64,000 nt of DNA from contig CAJTUZ010000010.1 in NCBI GenBank assembly GCA_910579735.1, positions 62,001 through 126,000 of the forward strand, in the 5' to 3' direction. Position numbers and translations under genes: made by a program. The DNA comes from an uncultured Lachnospiraceae bacterium (GTDB lineage Bacteria; Bacillota; Clostridia; Lachnospirales; Lachnospiraceae). This document shows positions 53,342-62,249 of this stretch, piece by piece. Below the pieces are notes generated by a model. The model had not been told where the DNA came from. It saw only the letters and a list, made by a program, of their open reading frames with translations, and did no database searches. Numbering within the stretch: the first letter of the stretch is position 1; each line of letters starts with the position of its first letter.

Positions 53342-54910
53342 TTACTGATAATTATCGGGCAGATCATTTTCGATCAGTACCACCTTCTGCTTTTCTCCGG
53401 GTATCGCATTGACCATTTGAAACGCTTCCTGCAGTGTATCCGCAATAATGATCCTGTTTTGTGCGAATCCGGCTTCCGTTAAACCATCCTGGATCGGCTT
53501 AGTCTGTTCTCTTCCCACTAAAACCGCATAATCACATTTATCATATGCATATATGCCGATCTCTTTATTCTCATCATACTGCTTATCTCCTAATTCCACC
53601 ATCCCCGGCGTCATCAAAATCCGCAGATCATCAAACATGGAAAGTGTATCAAGCGCGGCCTTAAACCCGTTTTTATTGGAATTATAGCTGTCGTCCAAAA
53701 CGGTACGGTTCCCCTGCTTCAGCAGCTGCAGCCTGTGCGGAACACTCTCTAACTGCTTCACCGGAAAAATCAGTTTCTCCATGGGAATACCAAGTGTATT
53801 GGCGACCGCAACCGCTCCCGCTATGTTCTGCACATTATGGTTTCCGACCAGTCTTGTGTGAAACTGATGCTCCGCTCCGTCTTTATCCTTCATTTTAAAC
53901 ACGGAGCCTTCCCTGGAAACGGTTATGTCATATGCGGCATAATCTATATCTTTCCCGCAAGTACCATAGCTGACGATGGATTTGTGCGTTTTCCGGCCGC
54001 GGATATATTCGTTATCATAATTTAAGAACACTTTTCCATTTGCCGGGACGGCATCCGCCAGTTCAAACTTCGTACCGATCACGTTCTCTATACTGTGAAA
54101 GCTCTGCAAATGCTGCGGCCCGATCGATGTAATGATGCCGTACTGCGGATGTACCAAATCACATATTTCTTTAATATCCCCGACTTCTCTTGCACCCATT
54201 TCGCATAGAAAGATCTCATGAAACGGTTTCATCTGTTCTCTGATGGTCCTGACGACGCCTAACGTCGTATTATAATTACCGGGGGTATGCAGTACGCTAA
54301 ACTGCGTGGAAAGCAATTTGCTCAAAAAATACTTTACACTTGTTTTCCCATAACTTCCGGTCACGCCGATTACCGTCAGGTTCGGCATTTCCTTTAAAAT
54401 CCGTGCCGCATCGTTAATATAATGTCTGTCGATGGCAAGTTCGACCGGATGATTGATAAAATTAACCGCCAGAACGAGCACCGGTTCCAAGACAAACAAT
54501 ACAAGTAAAACCAGGGCGCAAAATTTAATCTGTCTGATCGGCAAAACCAGAGGAACCGCGGCAGCGATCACAAACAATAACGCTGTCGTCGTAAACATTC
54601 GTTTTACTCTGGCAGTATATACAAGCGGCTTCTTCGCCTGCCGCGGTTTATTGACCAATATAGTCATTATATTCATACAGACTGCAGCGATCAGAAAGCC
54701 GCGGCTGCCTGCAGCTATAAACGGTATGGAAATCAGTGCATACAGAATCTTTCCAAGCATTCTGCCGATATTTCCCGTTACCTGGAGCCATTCTCTATAT
54801 TCTCTCGGCTTATAGGAATTCTGCTGAAACATATGCATTATATAAATTTCAAACAATACGGCTCCCGGAAAATAGGTGCCGAACCAGATTATCCACAACA
54901 CGATATCCAT
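53342..54910 (-). CDS. Membrane-anchored MurF-like ligase
   Basis: The product is 522 residues. The Mur ligase centre and C-terminal domains are clear from about residue 180: P-loop GVTGSYGKTSVK, NYNTTLGVVRTIRE, VGNHNVQNIAGAVAVAN, DDSYNSNKNGFKAALD, and the tail ENDLPDNYQ. Instead of the MurF N-terminal UDP-binding domain there are about 170 residues with four or five hydrophobic spans (near 3-20, 50-85, 105-125, 130-155). Thus it probably adds a D-dipeptide, or another group, to a membrane-bound acceptor. The gene lies between alpha/beta hydrolase and ddl. It is unlikely to be plain MurF, though it may replace it. Confidence 0.85.
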   Translation of the reverse strand: MDIVLWIIWFGTYFPGAVLFEIYIMHMFQQNSYKPREYREWLQVTGNIGRMLGKILYALISIPFIAAGSRGFLIAAVCMNIMTILVNKPRQAKKPLVYTARVKRMFTTTALLFVIAAAVPLVLPIRQIKFCALVLLVLFVLEPVLVLAVNFINHPVELAIDRHYINDAARILKEMPNLTVIGVTGSYGKTSVKYFLSKLLSTQFSVLHTPGNYNTTLGVVRTIREQMKPFHEIFLCEMGAREVGDIKEICDLVHPQYGIITSIGPQHLQSFHSIENVIGTKFELADAVPANGKVFLNYDNEYIRGRKTHKSIVSYGTCGKDIDYAAYDITVSREGSVFKMKDKDGAEHQFHTRLVGNHNVQNIAGAVAVANTLGIPMEKLIFPVKQLESVPHRLQLLKQGNRTVLDDSYNSNKNGFKAALDTLSMFDDLRILMTPGMVELGDKQYDENKEIGIYAYDKCDYAVLVGREQTKPIQDGLTEAGFAQNRIIIADTLQEAFQMVNAIPGEKQKVVLIENDLPDNYQ

Positions 54911-54970
54911 ATATGAGTCTTATTTCCTTTCCGTTTCATAATACGATCCCCACTATCATCAGCCAGGTGA

Positions 54971-55732
54971 TCATAGAAAAGACAGCAGTGCACCGTGTAC
55001 CTTGGCAGGCTGCTCTAAGAACGAATAATGTCCCGCGCCTTCGCACACGACAAGCCCTGCGTCTTTTATCAATTCTTCCATTCTTCTGGCGTCTGCGATC
55101 GGTGTCGCCGTGTCCGCATCTCCCCATATTAATAGAGTAGGACAGTTTATTTTGGAAATCAACGGTTCTAAATCTTCGTTGACAACTTTTACAAGTGTGG
55201 CGCGCATAAGCGGCGTGGCATTATTGTAGTCCGCAGATCCTCTCTTCCTGCGCATATCCTCTACCGCATCGGGATATAGAAAATGTAATATCTTTGTACT
55301 CATAACAGTCCTGGCCGCCTTATATATGCGAAGGCTGCACCGCTGCTTCCATGTCTTTTTGGGCAGGATCCCCGCGCTGTCAATCAGGACGGCTTTGCGG
55401 ATCACATAGGGCAGTCCTTCTCTGGCATTCATTTTAAACAACACTCTTCCGCCAAAAGAATGAACGATCACACTAAACTCCGTTAATTGCAGTTCATCAA
55501 GAAATCTGATCAGAAAATCCACATAATCATCTACACACCAGGGCACAGGCGGCTCCGGCGTTTTCCCGAATCCGGGCATATCAAGCGCTATCACTCTATG
55601 ACCGGAGACAAGCGTTTTCACGATGCCATCAAATAACGTAATGTTAGCTCCCCATCCATGCAGCAAAAGAACCGCATCGCCTTTCCCTTCATCAATATAA
55701 TTAACCGAAATACCATCAATCTTTTTAACCAC
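54971..55732 (-). CDS. Alpha/beta hydrolase
   Basis: The 253-residue product has the oxyanion motif HGWGANITLF near residue 25, the nucleophile elbow VHSFGGR near 92, the Asp in WGDADTATPI and the catalytic His in GAGHYSFLEQP near 240. There is no signal peptide. Substrate unknown. The start is the GTG at 55732 after AGGAG. It is 60 bp upstream of the MurF-like gene and likely in the same transcript as ddl and the M19 dipeptidase. Confidence 0.88.
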   Translation of the reverse strand: MVKKIDGISVNYIDEGKGDAVLLLHGWGANITLFDGIVKTLVSGHRVIALDMPGFGKTPEPPVPWCVDDYVDFLIRFLDELQLTEFSVIVHSFGGRVLFKMNAREGLPYVIRKAVLIDSAGILPKKTWKQRCSLRIYKAARTVMSTKILHFLYPDAVEDMRRKRGSADYNNATPLMRATLVKVVNEDLEPLISKINCPTLLIWGDADTATPIADARRMEELIKDAGLVVCEGAGHYSFLEQPAKVHGALLSFL

Positions 55733-55848
55733 ACAAAGCTCCTGTTCTCATGCTTTTTACCAGTATGTTTACTCTGTTTTGCCTATTCTAGAATATATCA
55801 TATGACATGAATAGCCTTTCATGTGCCTATTACTATGCAATATGTGCT

Positions 55849-57156
55849 CTATTCACAATGTTCCATGAAACTTCTCAGGATTTCCGGGTAGGGAAACTGC
55901 AGGGTGCTGCGTTCAAAAAATCCAAAATTTTCCCCGCTTCCCGTAAAAGAATTATTGTCCCACACACAGCATGTTATTCCTTTTGCCCGTGCCGCTTCTA
56001 CATAATATGCACAAAAGTCTGCTCTTGCCTGTGTATTCCCGCCTTTATCCCTGGCGCCGAACTCTCCGATCACAACGCCCGTACCGTTTTGGATATACGT
56101 ATCGTATAAGGTATTCATCAAATAATCAATATCCGCTGTGCTCGTTATTTCCTCTATGTTGAAAGTATCTGTACTCCCACTCTCTTCCGGTGCCTGTAAA
56201 GCAAAGGCATACGGTGTATAGGCATGTACGGAAACAAGAATCTTATTTTGGTTTTCAGCGATATCTTCAGGCAGACTGAATTTCGGATGAACCGCACCGT
56301 CGAGGGACGCTGCATATCCGGGCACCATCAGATATCTTCCCGCATTATTGCCCCCGGAAGAACGCACCACATCTACAAATGCCAGGTTAAGCGCATTAAT
56401 ACATTCCACGGCATCTATACAGTCCTGATTGTCTGCCTCCAGCCACCATTCATGGGACGTACCGACCAGACGCGGTTCGTTCATCGCTTCCAGGATCAGA
56501 TGCCCGTCATAGTCCTTAAACCGCTCAGCCACTTGTCTCCATATATCCGTAACGTACGTTTTGGACTGCTCAAGATATTCACTCGATGGGTACAGATATT
56601 CCTTGCTGTTATCATGATGAATATTCAAGATGACATACATATCATCCTCTATCGCATAATCGACTACTTCCTGCACCCTGTCCAGCCACGCCTTACTGAT
56701 CGTATTATTCGTGTCGGCCACAAACACCGGGGATTCGGAGCCGGGAACCAGATGATTATGCCAGGAAACCGGAATGCGGATCGTCTGAAATCCTGCTTCC
56801 TTTAATGTATCGATCATCTCTTTGGTCGTTACCGCGCCGCTCCAGCAGGATTCATACTGCAGTTCATCGCTCAGGCCGCCGTAATCTACTGCATCAAAAG
56901 TATTCCCAAGATTCCATCCTATTTTCATATTTTCCACAAAAACAAGTGCCTCTGACTCCGGCATCGATCTGCTCCCTGTACCGGCCGTTTCAGTCTGCGG
57001 CTCCTGTAATTGCGTTTGTCCGGCGGTATCTGCACAGGGCACTGTCTCCTTTGTATCAACCGCACCTTCCGCACGGTCTCCGCCGCTTCCTGCACAGCCG
57101 AAAAGAAACATACCGGCTGCCGCAAGCAGTCCTATCCCGTAACATACTTTTTTCAT
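55849..57156 (-). CDS. GH5 glucanase lipoprotein
   Basis: Family 5 glycoside hydrolases cut cellulose, mannan or related glucans. The 435-residue product has a leader with lipobox LFGC, a linker rich in Thr/Glu, and a TIM barrel from about residue 70: IGWNLGNTFDAV, IRIPVSWHNH, the acid/base Glu in LEAMNEPR, and the nucleophile Glu in VVIGEFGARDKG. Both catalytic residues are intact. The ATG at 57156 follows GGAAGGA. It is held on the cell surface. No carbohydrate-binding or dockerin domain is seen. The gene stands alone. Confidence 0.92.
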   Translation of the reverse strand: MKKVCYGIGLLAAAGMFLFGCAGSGGDRAEGAVDTKETVPCADTAGQTQLQEPQTETAGTGSRSMPESEALVFVENMKIGWNLGNTFDAVDYGGLSDELQYESCWSGAVTTKEMIDTLKEAGFQTIRIPVSWHNHLVPGSESPVFVADTNNTISKAWLDRVQEVVDYAIEDDMYVILNIHHDNSKEYLYPSSEYLEQSKTYVTDIWRQVAERFKDYDGHLILEAMNEPRLVGTSHEWWLEADNQDCIDAVECINALNLAFVDVVRSSGGNNAGRYLMVPGYAASLDGAVHPKFSLPEDIAENQNKILVSVHAYTPYAFALQAPEESGSTDTFNIEEITSTADIDYLMNTLYDTYIQNGTGVVIGEFGARDKGGNTQARADFCAYYVEAARAKGITCCVWDNNSFTGSGENFGFFERSTLQFPYPEILRSFMEHCE

Positions 57157-57287
57157 TCCGATATTCCTTCCAAAACATCTCTTTTGCTTTTTATATCTTC
57201 CGGACATTTACAGCCTGTGTTCCATAACATACTCTTCATCATCTGCTTTTATCATATGTCATTTTATTTTACCATACAATACCCTGT

Positions 57288-57398
57288 TCAGTCCTGCGGG
57301 AACTCCATATATTCTTCGTAATCCGTTTCGCTTGCAAACAGCATGTAATTTCCGTTCACATATCCCATATATCCGCTCTCTACCGTGTATCCTTTCAT
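57288..57398 (-). CDS. 36-residue microprotein with upstream LexA box
   Basis: This small frame, ATG at 57398 to TGA at 57288, has a strong ribosome site (GAAAGGAG, nine bases before). The peptide starts MKGYTVESGYMGYVNGNYML and ends acidic (many Tyr, Gly, Glu). It has no membrane segment. A perfect copy of the LexA box 14-mer lies about 85 bases upstream. I know no function. The clear ribosome site and box make it more than a chance frame. Confidence 0.7.
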   Translation of the reverse strand: MKGYTVESGYMGYVNGNYMLFASETDYEEYMEFPQD

Positions 57399-57482
57399 AA
57401 ACACTGTCTCCTTTCAGAATCAAGATTTGATTTGTTCTGAAAACAGAATAGCATTTATACAGTCCAATAAAACGGTCTTTTA

Positions 57483-57496
57483 CAAACATTTGTTCT
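57483..57496 (-). promoter_or_regulatory. LexA (SOS) box upstream of the microprotein
   Basis: On the minus strand the site reads AGAACAAATGTTTG, identical to the 14-mer in front of the Y-family polymerase gene. A half-site with the same AGAACAAAT lies nearer the gene, at about 57429-57441. Confidence 0.65.
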
Positions 57497-57510
57497 TTTT
57501 TGTCTGCTTT

Positions 57511-60500
57511 TTATACTTTTTCCTGCCGGCCATCCCGGGTCAGCAGCAGTTCCTGCATATCATACAGCAGCTGCTCTGTCAGGGAGAGCATCAGTTCTTC
57601 ATTTTTCTCCACAAGGTCATATTTTTTGTAACGGTATCGAAAGGCAGGCGCCCCTTTCGGGTCAAATGTCAGACCTGTTTTATATTTTTGAAGCAGCAGA
57701 GGAATATTTTCCACGGCAATCGGCGCGTCGTTACGGAAAATAAACTGCAGCAGCTCGTTTTTGCCTTTTACTTCCGGCATAAAAAGCTGATGAGCCTTTA
57801 CTCTGATCAGGGCAATCCTTAGCAGATTATCGACCGATTTCGGGATCTCTCCGAAGCGGTCTAACAGTTCTTCTTTCATATCATCGCATTCCCTGTCATT
57901 TTCAATCCCCGCGATCCGCTTATAAATATCCAGTTTCTGAATCTCATTGACGATATACGAAGGCGGTATATAGGCGTCCACATCCAGATCAATACTCGTA
58001 TTAAAATCTTCTATCGTGGAAATTCCCTTCAGATTCTTAACGGCCTCATTCAGCATTTTACAGTACAGGTCATATCCTACTGCCTGCATATGTCCGTGCT
58101 GTCTGGATCCCAGAATATTTCCCGCTCCCCGGATCTCCAGATCCCGCATGGCAATCTTAAATCCGCTCCCTAAGTCCGTAAATTCCCGAATGGCTTCCAG
58201 ACGCTTTTCCGCTACTTCCTTCAGCATTTTATCTCTTTTATACATTAAGAAAGCATACGCAGTCCGGTTAGAACGCCCTACCCGCCCTCGAAGCTGGTAT
58301 AACTGTGAAAGTCCCATGTTATCGGAATCATGGATGATCATCGTATTGACATTGGCAATATCCAGTCCGGTCTCAATGATCGTCGTGGAAACAAGCACAT
58401 CGATTTCTCCGTCTATGAAATCGTACATGATGTGTTCTAACTCTCTTTCCTTCATCTGCCCATGCGCAAACGCTACCGCCGCCTCCGGCACCAGTTTCTG
58501 GATGGAAGCCGCAATATCCGCAATATGTGCGACTCTGTTATACACATAATAGACCTGCCCTTCTCTTGACAGCTCCCGCACGATTGCTTCCCTTACCAGT
58601 TCTTCGTTGTATTCACAGACAAATGTCTGGATCGGCAGCCTGTCGTTCGGCCCTTCTTCCAAAACGCTCATATCCCGGATTCCGATAAGGCTCATATGCA
58701 GCGTCCGCGGAATCGGTGTAGCCGTCAGTGTCAGCACGTCTACATTTTCTTTCATTTTCTTGATCTTTTCTTTATGGGTCACGCCAAACCGCTGTTCTTC
58801 GTCAATGATCAGAAGTCCCAGGTCTTTGTATACGATATCGCCTGAAAGAACCCGGTGCGTCCCGATCACGATATCTACCATTCCCTTCCGCAGATCCTCT
58901 ATCGTCTTTTTTTGTTCTGCGGCTGACCGGAAACGGGAAAGCAGATCGACCCGCACCGGAAAATCCTTCATTCTCTGTATAAAGGTACTATAATGCTGCT
59001 GCGCCAGAATCGTCGTCGGCACAAGATATACGACCTGTTTTCCTTCCTGTACTGCCTTAAACGCCGCACGGATCGCGATCTCGGTTTTCCCGTAACCGAC
59101 ATCTCCGCAGATCAGACGGTCCATGATCTTGGTACTTTCCATATCCGCTTTCGTATCGATTATGGCATTTAACTGATCTTCCGTTTCTTCAAACGGAAAC
59201 ATTTCCTCAAACTCTTTCTGCCAGATCGTATCGCTGCCATATTGATAGCCGTTCTTCTGCTGTCTGTGGGCATAAAGTTCTACCAGATCCTGCGCGATCT
59301 CGTTCACAGCGCTGCGTACTTTGGATTTGGTCTTATTCCATTCCTGAGTTCCGAGCTTATTCAGTTTGGGACTTCCCGCATCCGCGGAGGCGTATTTTTG
59401 GATCACATCCAGTCCGGTCGCCAGAATATAAAGGTTTCCGCCGTCCCGGTATTCGATCTTGATATAGTCCTTAATGACTTTTTCGACTTCTACTTTTTCT
59501 ATGCCGCGGTAGATTCCGAGTCCGTGGCTTTCATGCACTACGTAATCGCCGACTTTCAGTTCGGAAAAATCATTGATCTTCTGGCCTTCATACTTTTTTT
59601 TCTTCTTTTTTTTCTTTCTCTGTGCGCCGAAAATATCGCTTTCCGAGATGACCACAAATTTTAAGAGCGGATACTCGAAGCCTTTCAAAACCCTGCCATA
59701 ACAGGTCATGACTTCTCCAGGCTGCACTTCCCGCTCCCGGTCCTCTGTGTAGAAGGCTGTAAGTCCCTGTTCCTGCAGATCTCCCGCAAGCCTTTCCGCT
59801 CTTGTCCGTGAACCGGATAAAAGCAGAACCCTGTACCCGTTTTTCCTATACCGCATCAGATCTTTGACAAGCGCATCAAAACTGTTATTATAAGAAGGCA
59901 TGCTTCTTGCCTGAATGTCAAACTTTCTGTCTGTCTTAAAAAGAGGATTTCTGCCATCCATCATGGAAATGCCGACTGCTCTCCGGTTCATCAATCTGGC
60001 GGCAATCTCCTCACTGCCAAAAAGCACATCCATTTGTCCGGGCAGAATATATCCCTTTTCCACACGGTGCATCATGCTCTCCCTGAATTCCAGTTCCACT
60101 GCCCCTGCGTGTTCGCAGACCCGTGCAGGTTCATCTATGAACATACAGCTTGCTTCTTTATCAAAAAAATCCATAAATCCGGATAATTCCGGATAAAAAT
60201 ACCGGATATAACTCTCTAAGTTAACGGCATTCAAAGAAAAGCCGAGTTCCAGCAGCTGCTCCTTCAGTTCCCGAATCTGACGGCTGATACGGTGAGCCTC
60301 TTCCGTCTTCATCTCCTGACGGAGTTTCTGCGCATAGGCTTCCCCCTCCTCCTCTATCCTGCGAATACCGGCATGCATCTCTTCTTTGCTTAAAATGATC
60401 TCCGTTGCCGGATAAATAGAGATAGATTCCAGGTTTTCAATAGAGCGCTGGCTTAAAATGTCAAAACTGCGGATAGATTCCACATCTTCTCCCCATAACT

Positions 60501-61074
60501 CGATACGATACGGGTTTTCCTCCGTCAGATCAAAAACGTCGATTATACCGCCCCGGATACTGAACTGTCCGGGAGCTTCTACCTGATAATTTTTCTCGTA
60601 TCCAAGCTGTGTGAGACTCTCGGCCATACTTTTTTCGTCAATGACACTCTGCTTATTGATGCGTATGATACTGTTTTGTAATATCTCCAACGGCACCTGC
60701 GGCTCCATCAGCGCATCAAATGTCGTAACGATTGCAGCCGGCCGCCCTTCCATCAACTTCCGAAGACATTTCATCCGCTGCATGATCAGCTGATTTCCAT
60801 GGATGTCCGCCTGAAAAAAAATCAGATCCTTCGCCGGGTATATCATGACATTCCTGTCATAAAATCGATAATCGTCGCAGATCTCTTTGGCTCTTAGATC
60901 ACTGAAAGTAACGATGATCTTATACCGAAAACCATCGCTGAGTCCGTATATCATATGAAGCTTCTCGGAATCGACACAGCCGCTGACTGTAATGGATGCG
61001 CGTTCCTTTGCAAGCATTTTTCTGATTTCTTCGTATTCTCCCAATTCCTGCAGGGGAGCCAGTAGTGCCCTCAA
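57511..61074 (-). CDS. mfd: Transcription-repair coupling factor
   Basis: Mfd pushes stalled RNA polymerase off DNA lesions and recruits UvrA. The 1187-residue protein has the UvrB-like N-terminal domains, the polymerase-interaction domain (GDYVVHESHGLGIYRGI near 510), the helicase motor with Walker A CGDVGYGKTE near 650, the DEEQ box (IDEEQRFGV), motif VI QLRGRVGRSNR, and the C-terminal TRCF domain. The start is a TTG at 61074, overlapping the pth stop (TTGA), after GGGAAGGG. A run of eight Lys stands just before the interaction domain. Confidence 0.97.
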   Translation of the reverse strand: MRALLAPLQELGEYEEIRKMLAKERASITVSGCVDSEKLHMIYGLSDGFRYKIIVTFSDLRAKEICDDYRFYDRNVMIYPAKDLIFFQADIHGNQLIMQRMKCLRKLMEGRPAAIVTTFDALMEPQVPLEILQNSIIRINKQSVIDEKSMAESLTQLGYEKNYQVEAPGQFSIRGGIIDVFDLTEENPYRIELWGEDVESIRSFDILSQRSIENLESISIYPATEIILSKEEMHAGIRRIEEEGEAYAQKLRQEMKTEEAHRISRQIRELKEQLLELGFSLNAVNLESYIRYFYPELSGFMDFFDKEASCMFIDEPARVCEHAGAVELEFRESMMHRVEKGYILPGQMDVLFGSEEIAARLMNRRAVGISMMDGRNPLFKTDRKFDIQARSMPSYNNSFDALVKDLMRYRKNGYRVLLLSGSRTRAERLAGDLQEQGLTAFYTEDREREVQPGEVMTCYGRVLKGFEYPLLKFVVISESDIFGAQRKKKKKKKKYEGQKINDFSELKVGDYVVHESHGLGIYRGIEKVEVEKVIKDYIKIEYRDGGNLYILATGLDVIQKYASADAGSPKLNKLGTQEWNKTKSKVRSAVNEIAQDLVELYAHRQQKNGYQYGSDTIWQKEFEEMFPFEETEDQLNAIIDTKADMESTKIMDRLICGDVGYGKTEIAIRAAFKAVQEGKQVVYLVPTTILAQQHYSTFIQRMKDFPVRVDLLSRFRSAAEQKKTIEDLRKGMVDIVIGTHRVLSGDIVYKDLGLLIIDEEQRFGVTHKEKIKKMKENVDVLTLTATPIPRTLHMSLIGIRDMSVLEEGPNDRLPIQTFVCEYNEELVREAIVRELSREGQVYYVYNRVAHIADIAASIQKLVPEAAVAFAHGQMKERELEHIMYDFIDGEIDVLVSTTIIETGLDIANVNTMIIHDSDNMGLSQLYQLRGRVGRSNRTAYAFLMYKRDKMLKEVAEKRLEAIREFTDLGSGFKIAMRDLEIRGAGNILGSRQHGHMQAVGYDLYCKMLNEAVKNLKGISTIEDFNTSIDLDVDAYIPPSYIVNEIQKLDIYKRIAGIENDRECDDMKEELLDRFGEIPKSVDNLLRIALIRVKAHQLFMPEVKGKNELLQFIFRNDAPIAVENIPLLLQKYKTGLTFDPKGAPAFRYRYKKYDLVEKNEELMLSLTEQLLYDMQELLLTRDGRQEKV

Positions 61075-61652
61075 ATTGATTCCCTTCCCTTTTTATTAAA
61101 CCGATTCATTGCCGTATCGGGGCCATCCGTGATCATGACTTCCACCGCCTCGGCAGCGCTCCTTGCGCTCTGTACCATCACTTCACGCTCTTCTTCCCCA
61201 AAATGTTCCAGAACATAATCCGCCAGATCATAACCGGCCGGCTTTTCTCCTACGCCGATCTTTATTCTCTGAAATTCATCATGTCCCAGATGCAGAATAA
61301 TATTTTTTAAACCGTTATGTCCGCCTGCACTGCCCTTTTTGCGAATTCGGACAGCGCCCGGCTCCATACTGATGTCATCCGAAATAACGATCAGCTGTGT
61401 TTTTTCTTCTATTTTATAATAGTCTATGATTTCTTTTATGCTTTCACCACTGAGATTCATGAATGTCTGCGGTTTCACAAGAAGTACTTTCTCGCCGCCG
61501 ATGATTCCTCTGCCGACCAGCGCTTTATGCTTCTTCTCCGACACGGCAATGTGATATCTTTGTGCGGCTTCGTCAATCGCCATAAATCCTGCGTTATGTC
61601 TTGTATTCTCATATTTTCTTCCTGGATTTCCCAGGCCCGCAATGATAAACAT
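61071..61652 (-). CDS. pth: Peptidyl-tRNA hydrolase
   Basis: Pth frees tRNA from stalled peptidyl-tRNA. I use the ATG at 61652, giving 193 residues, the usual size; the frame opens earlier, at 61748, without support. Marks are AGLGNPGRKYENTRHNAGF with the catalytic His, KPQTFMNLSGES, and the Asp in VISDDISMEPG. It precedes mfd with an overlap, an order common in Firmicutes. A terminator of spoVG lies upstream, so a promoter should sit near 61660-61770. Confidence 0.95.
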   Translation of the reverse strand: MFIIAGLGNPGRKYENTRHNAGFMAIDEAAQRYHIAVSEKKHKALVGRGIIGGEKVLLVKPQTFMNLSGESIKEIIDYYKIEEKTQLIVISDDISMEPGAVRIRKKGSAGGHNGLKNIILHLGHDEFQRIKIGVGEKPAGYDLADYVLEHFGEEEREVMVQSARSAAEAVEVMITDGPDTAMNRFNKKGRESI

Positions 61653-61771
61653 AGTCTGTCCATACCTTTCCTGCAAAGCTGCAATACCCATGTCCTTCCC
61701 GCGACGGACTTCTATAAGCAATCTTATATATTGTACCAATATCCCCATTTTCTCACAAGTATTTTTTCATC

Positions 61772-61803
61772 AAAAAAGAGATGCCTATAGCATCCCTTTT
61801 TTG
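61772..61803. terminator. Terminator after spoVG
   Basis: GGGATGC and GCATCTC form a stem flanked by AAAAAA and TTTTTT, so it is symmetric. It lies right after the spoVG stop. Confidence 0.92.
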
Positions 61804-61818
61804 TCGTCATTCAATACG

Positions 61819-62091
61819 CTATTCGTCATTCGGTTCTAAAAGCGCCTGTTCATAGCTATCCAAGATTATATTCTGAATGCGTTCTCTGGTGTCGGAATTG
61901 ATCGGATGTGCAATATCGCGATACTCTCCGTCCGTCGCTTTCTTACTTGGCATAGCGATAAACAGTCCTTTTTCACCTTCGATCACTTTAATGTCATGCA
62001 CTACGAATTCATCGTCAATAGTAATTGAGACGACTGCTTTCATCTTGCTGTCTTGAGTCATTTTGCGCACGCGGACATCAGTAATTCTCAT
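61819..62091 (-). CDS. spoVG: Septation regulator SpoVG
   Basis: SpoVG is a small nucleic-acid-binding regulator of septation and sporulation genes. The 90-residue product starts at the ATG at 62091 after AAGGAGG; an ATG seven codons earlier has no site. The motifs ITDVRVRKM, VHDIKVIEGEKGLFIAMPSKK and HPINSDTRERIQ are typical. It stands alone, with about 160 bp upstream that should hold its promoter; I found no convincing sigma-H site there. Confidence 0.97.
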   Translation of the reverse strand: MRITDVRVRKMTQDSKMKAVVSITIDDEFVVHDIKVIEGEKGLFIAMPSKKATDGEYRDIAHPINSDTRERIQNIILDSYEQALLEPNDE

Positions 62092-62249
62092 GAAGCTCAG
62101 CCTCCTTATCATATGCTACCGAACAGGTTTCTGTCGGCTTTCACAAGCTATTCCACACAAGTCATACCTATCAAGCCACGCAGCTTGTAATCAAAATCAT
62201 TTCGCTCATTTCAGTCTAATTTGTCAGACTTACTACAGATACTATACCA

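Noticed and set aside
62092..62249. Sigma-H promoter for spoVG
   Set aside because: GTGGAAT could be a -10, but no AGGA-type -35 lies at the right distance.
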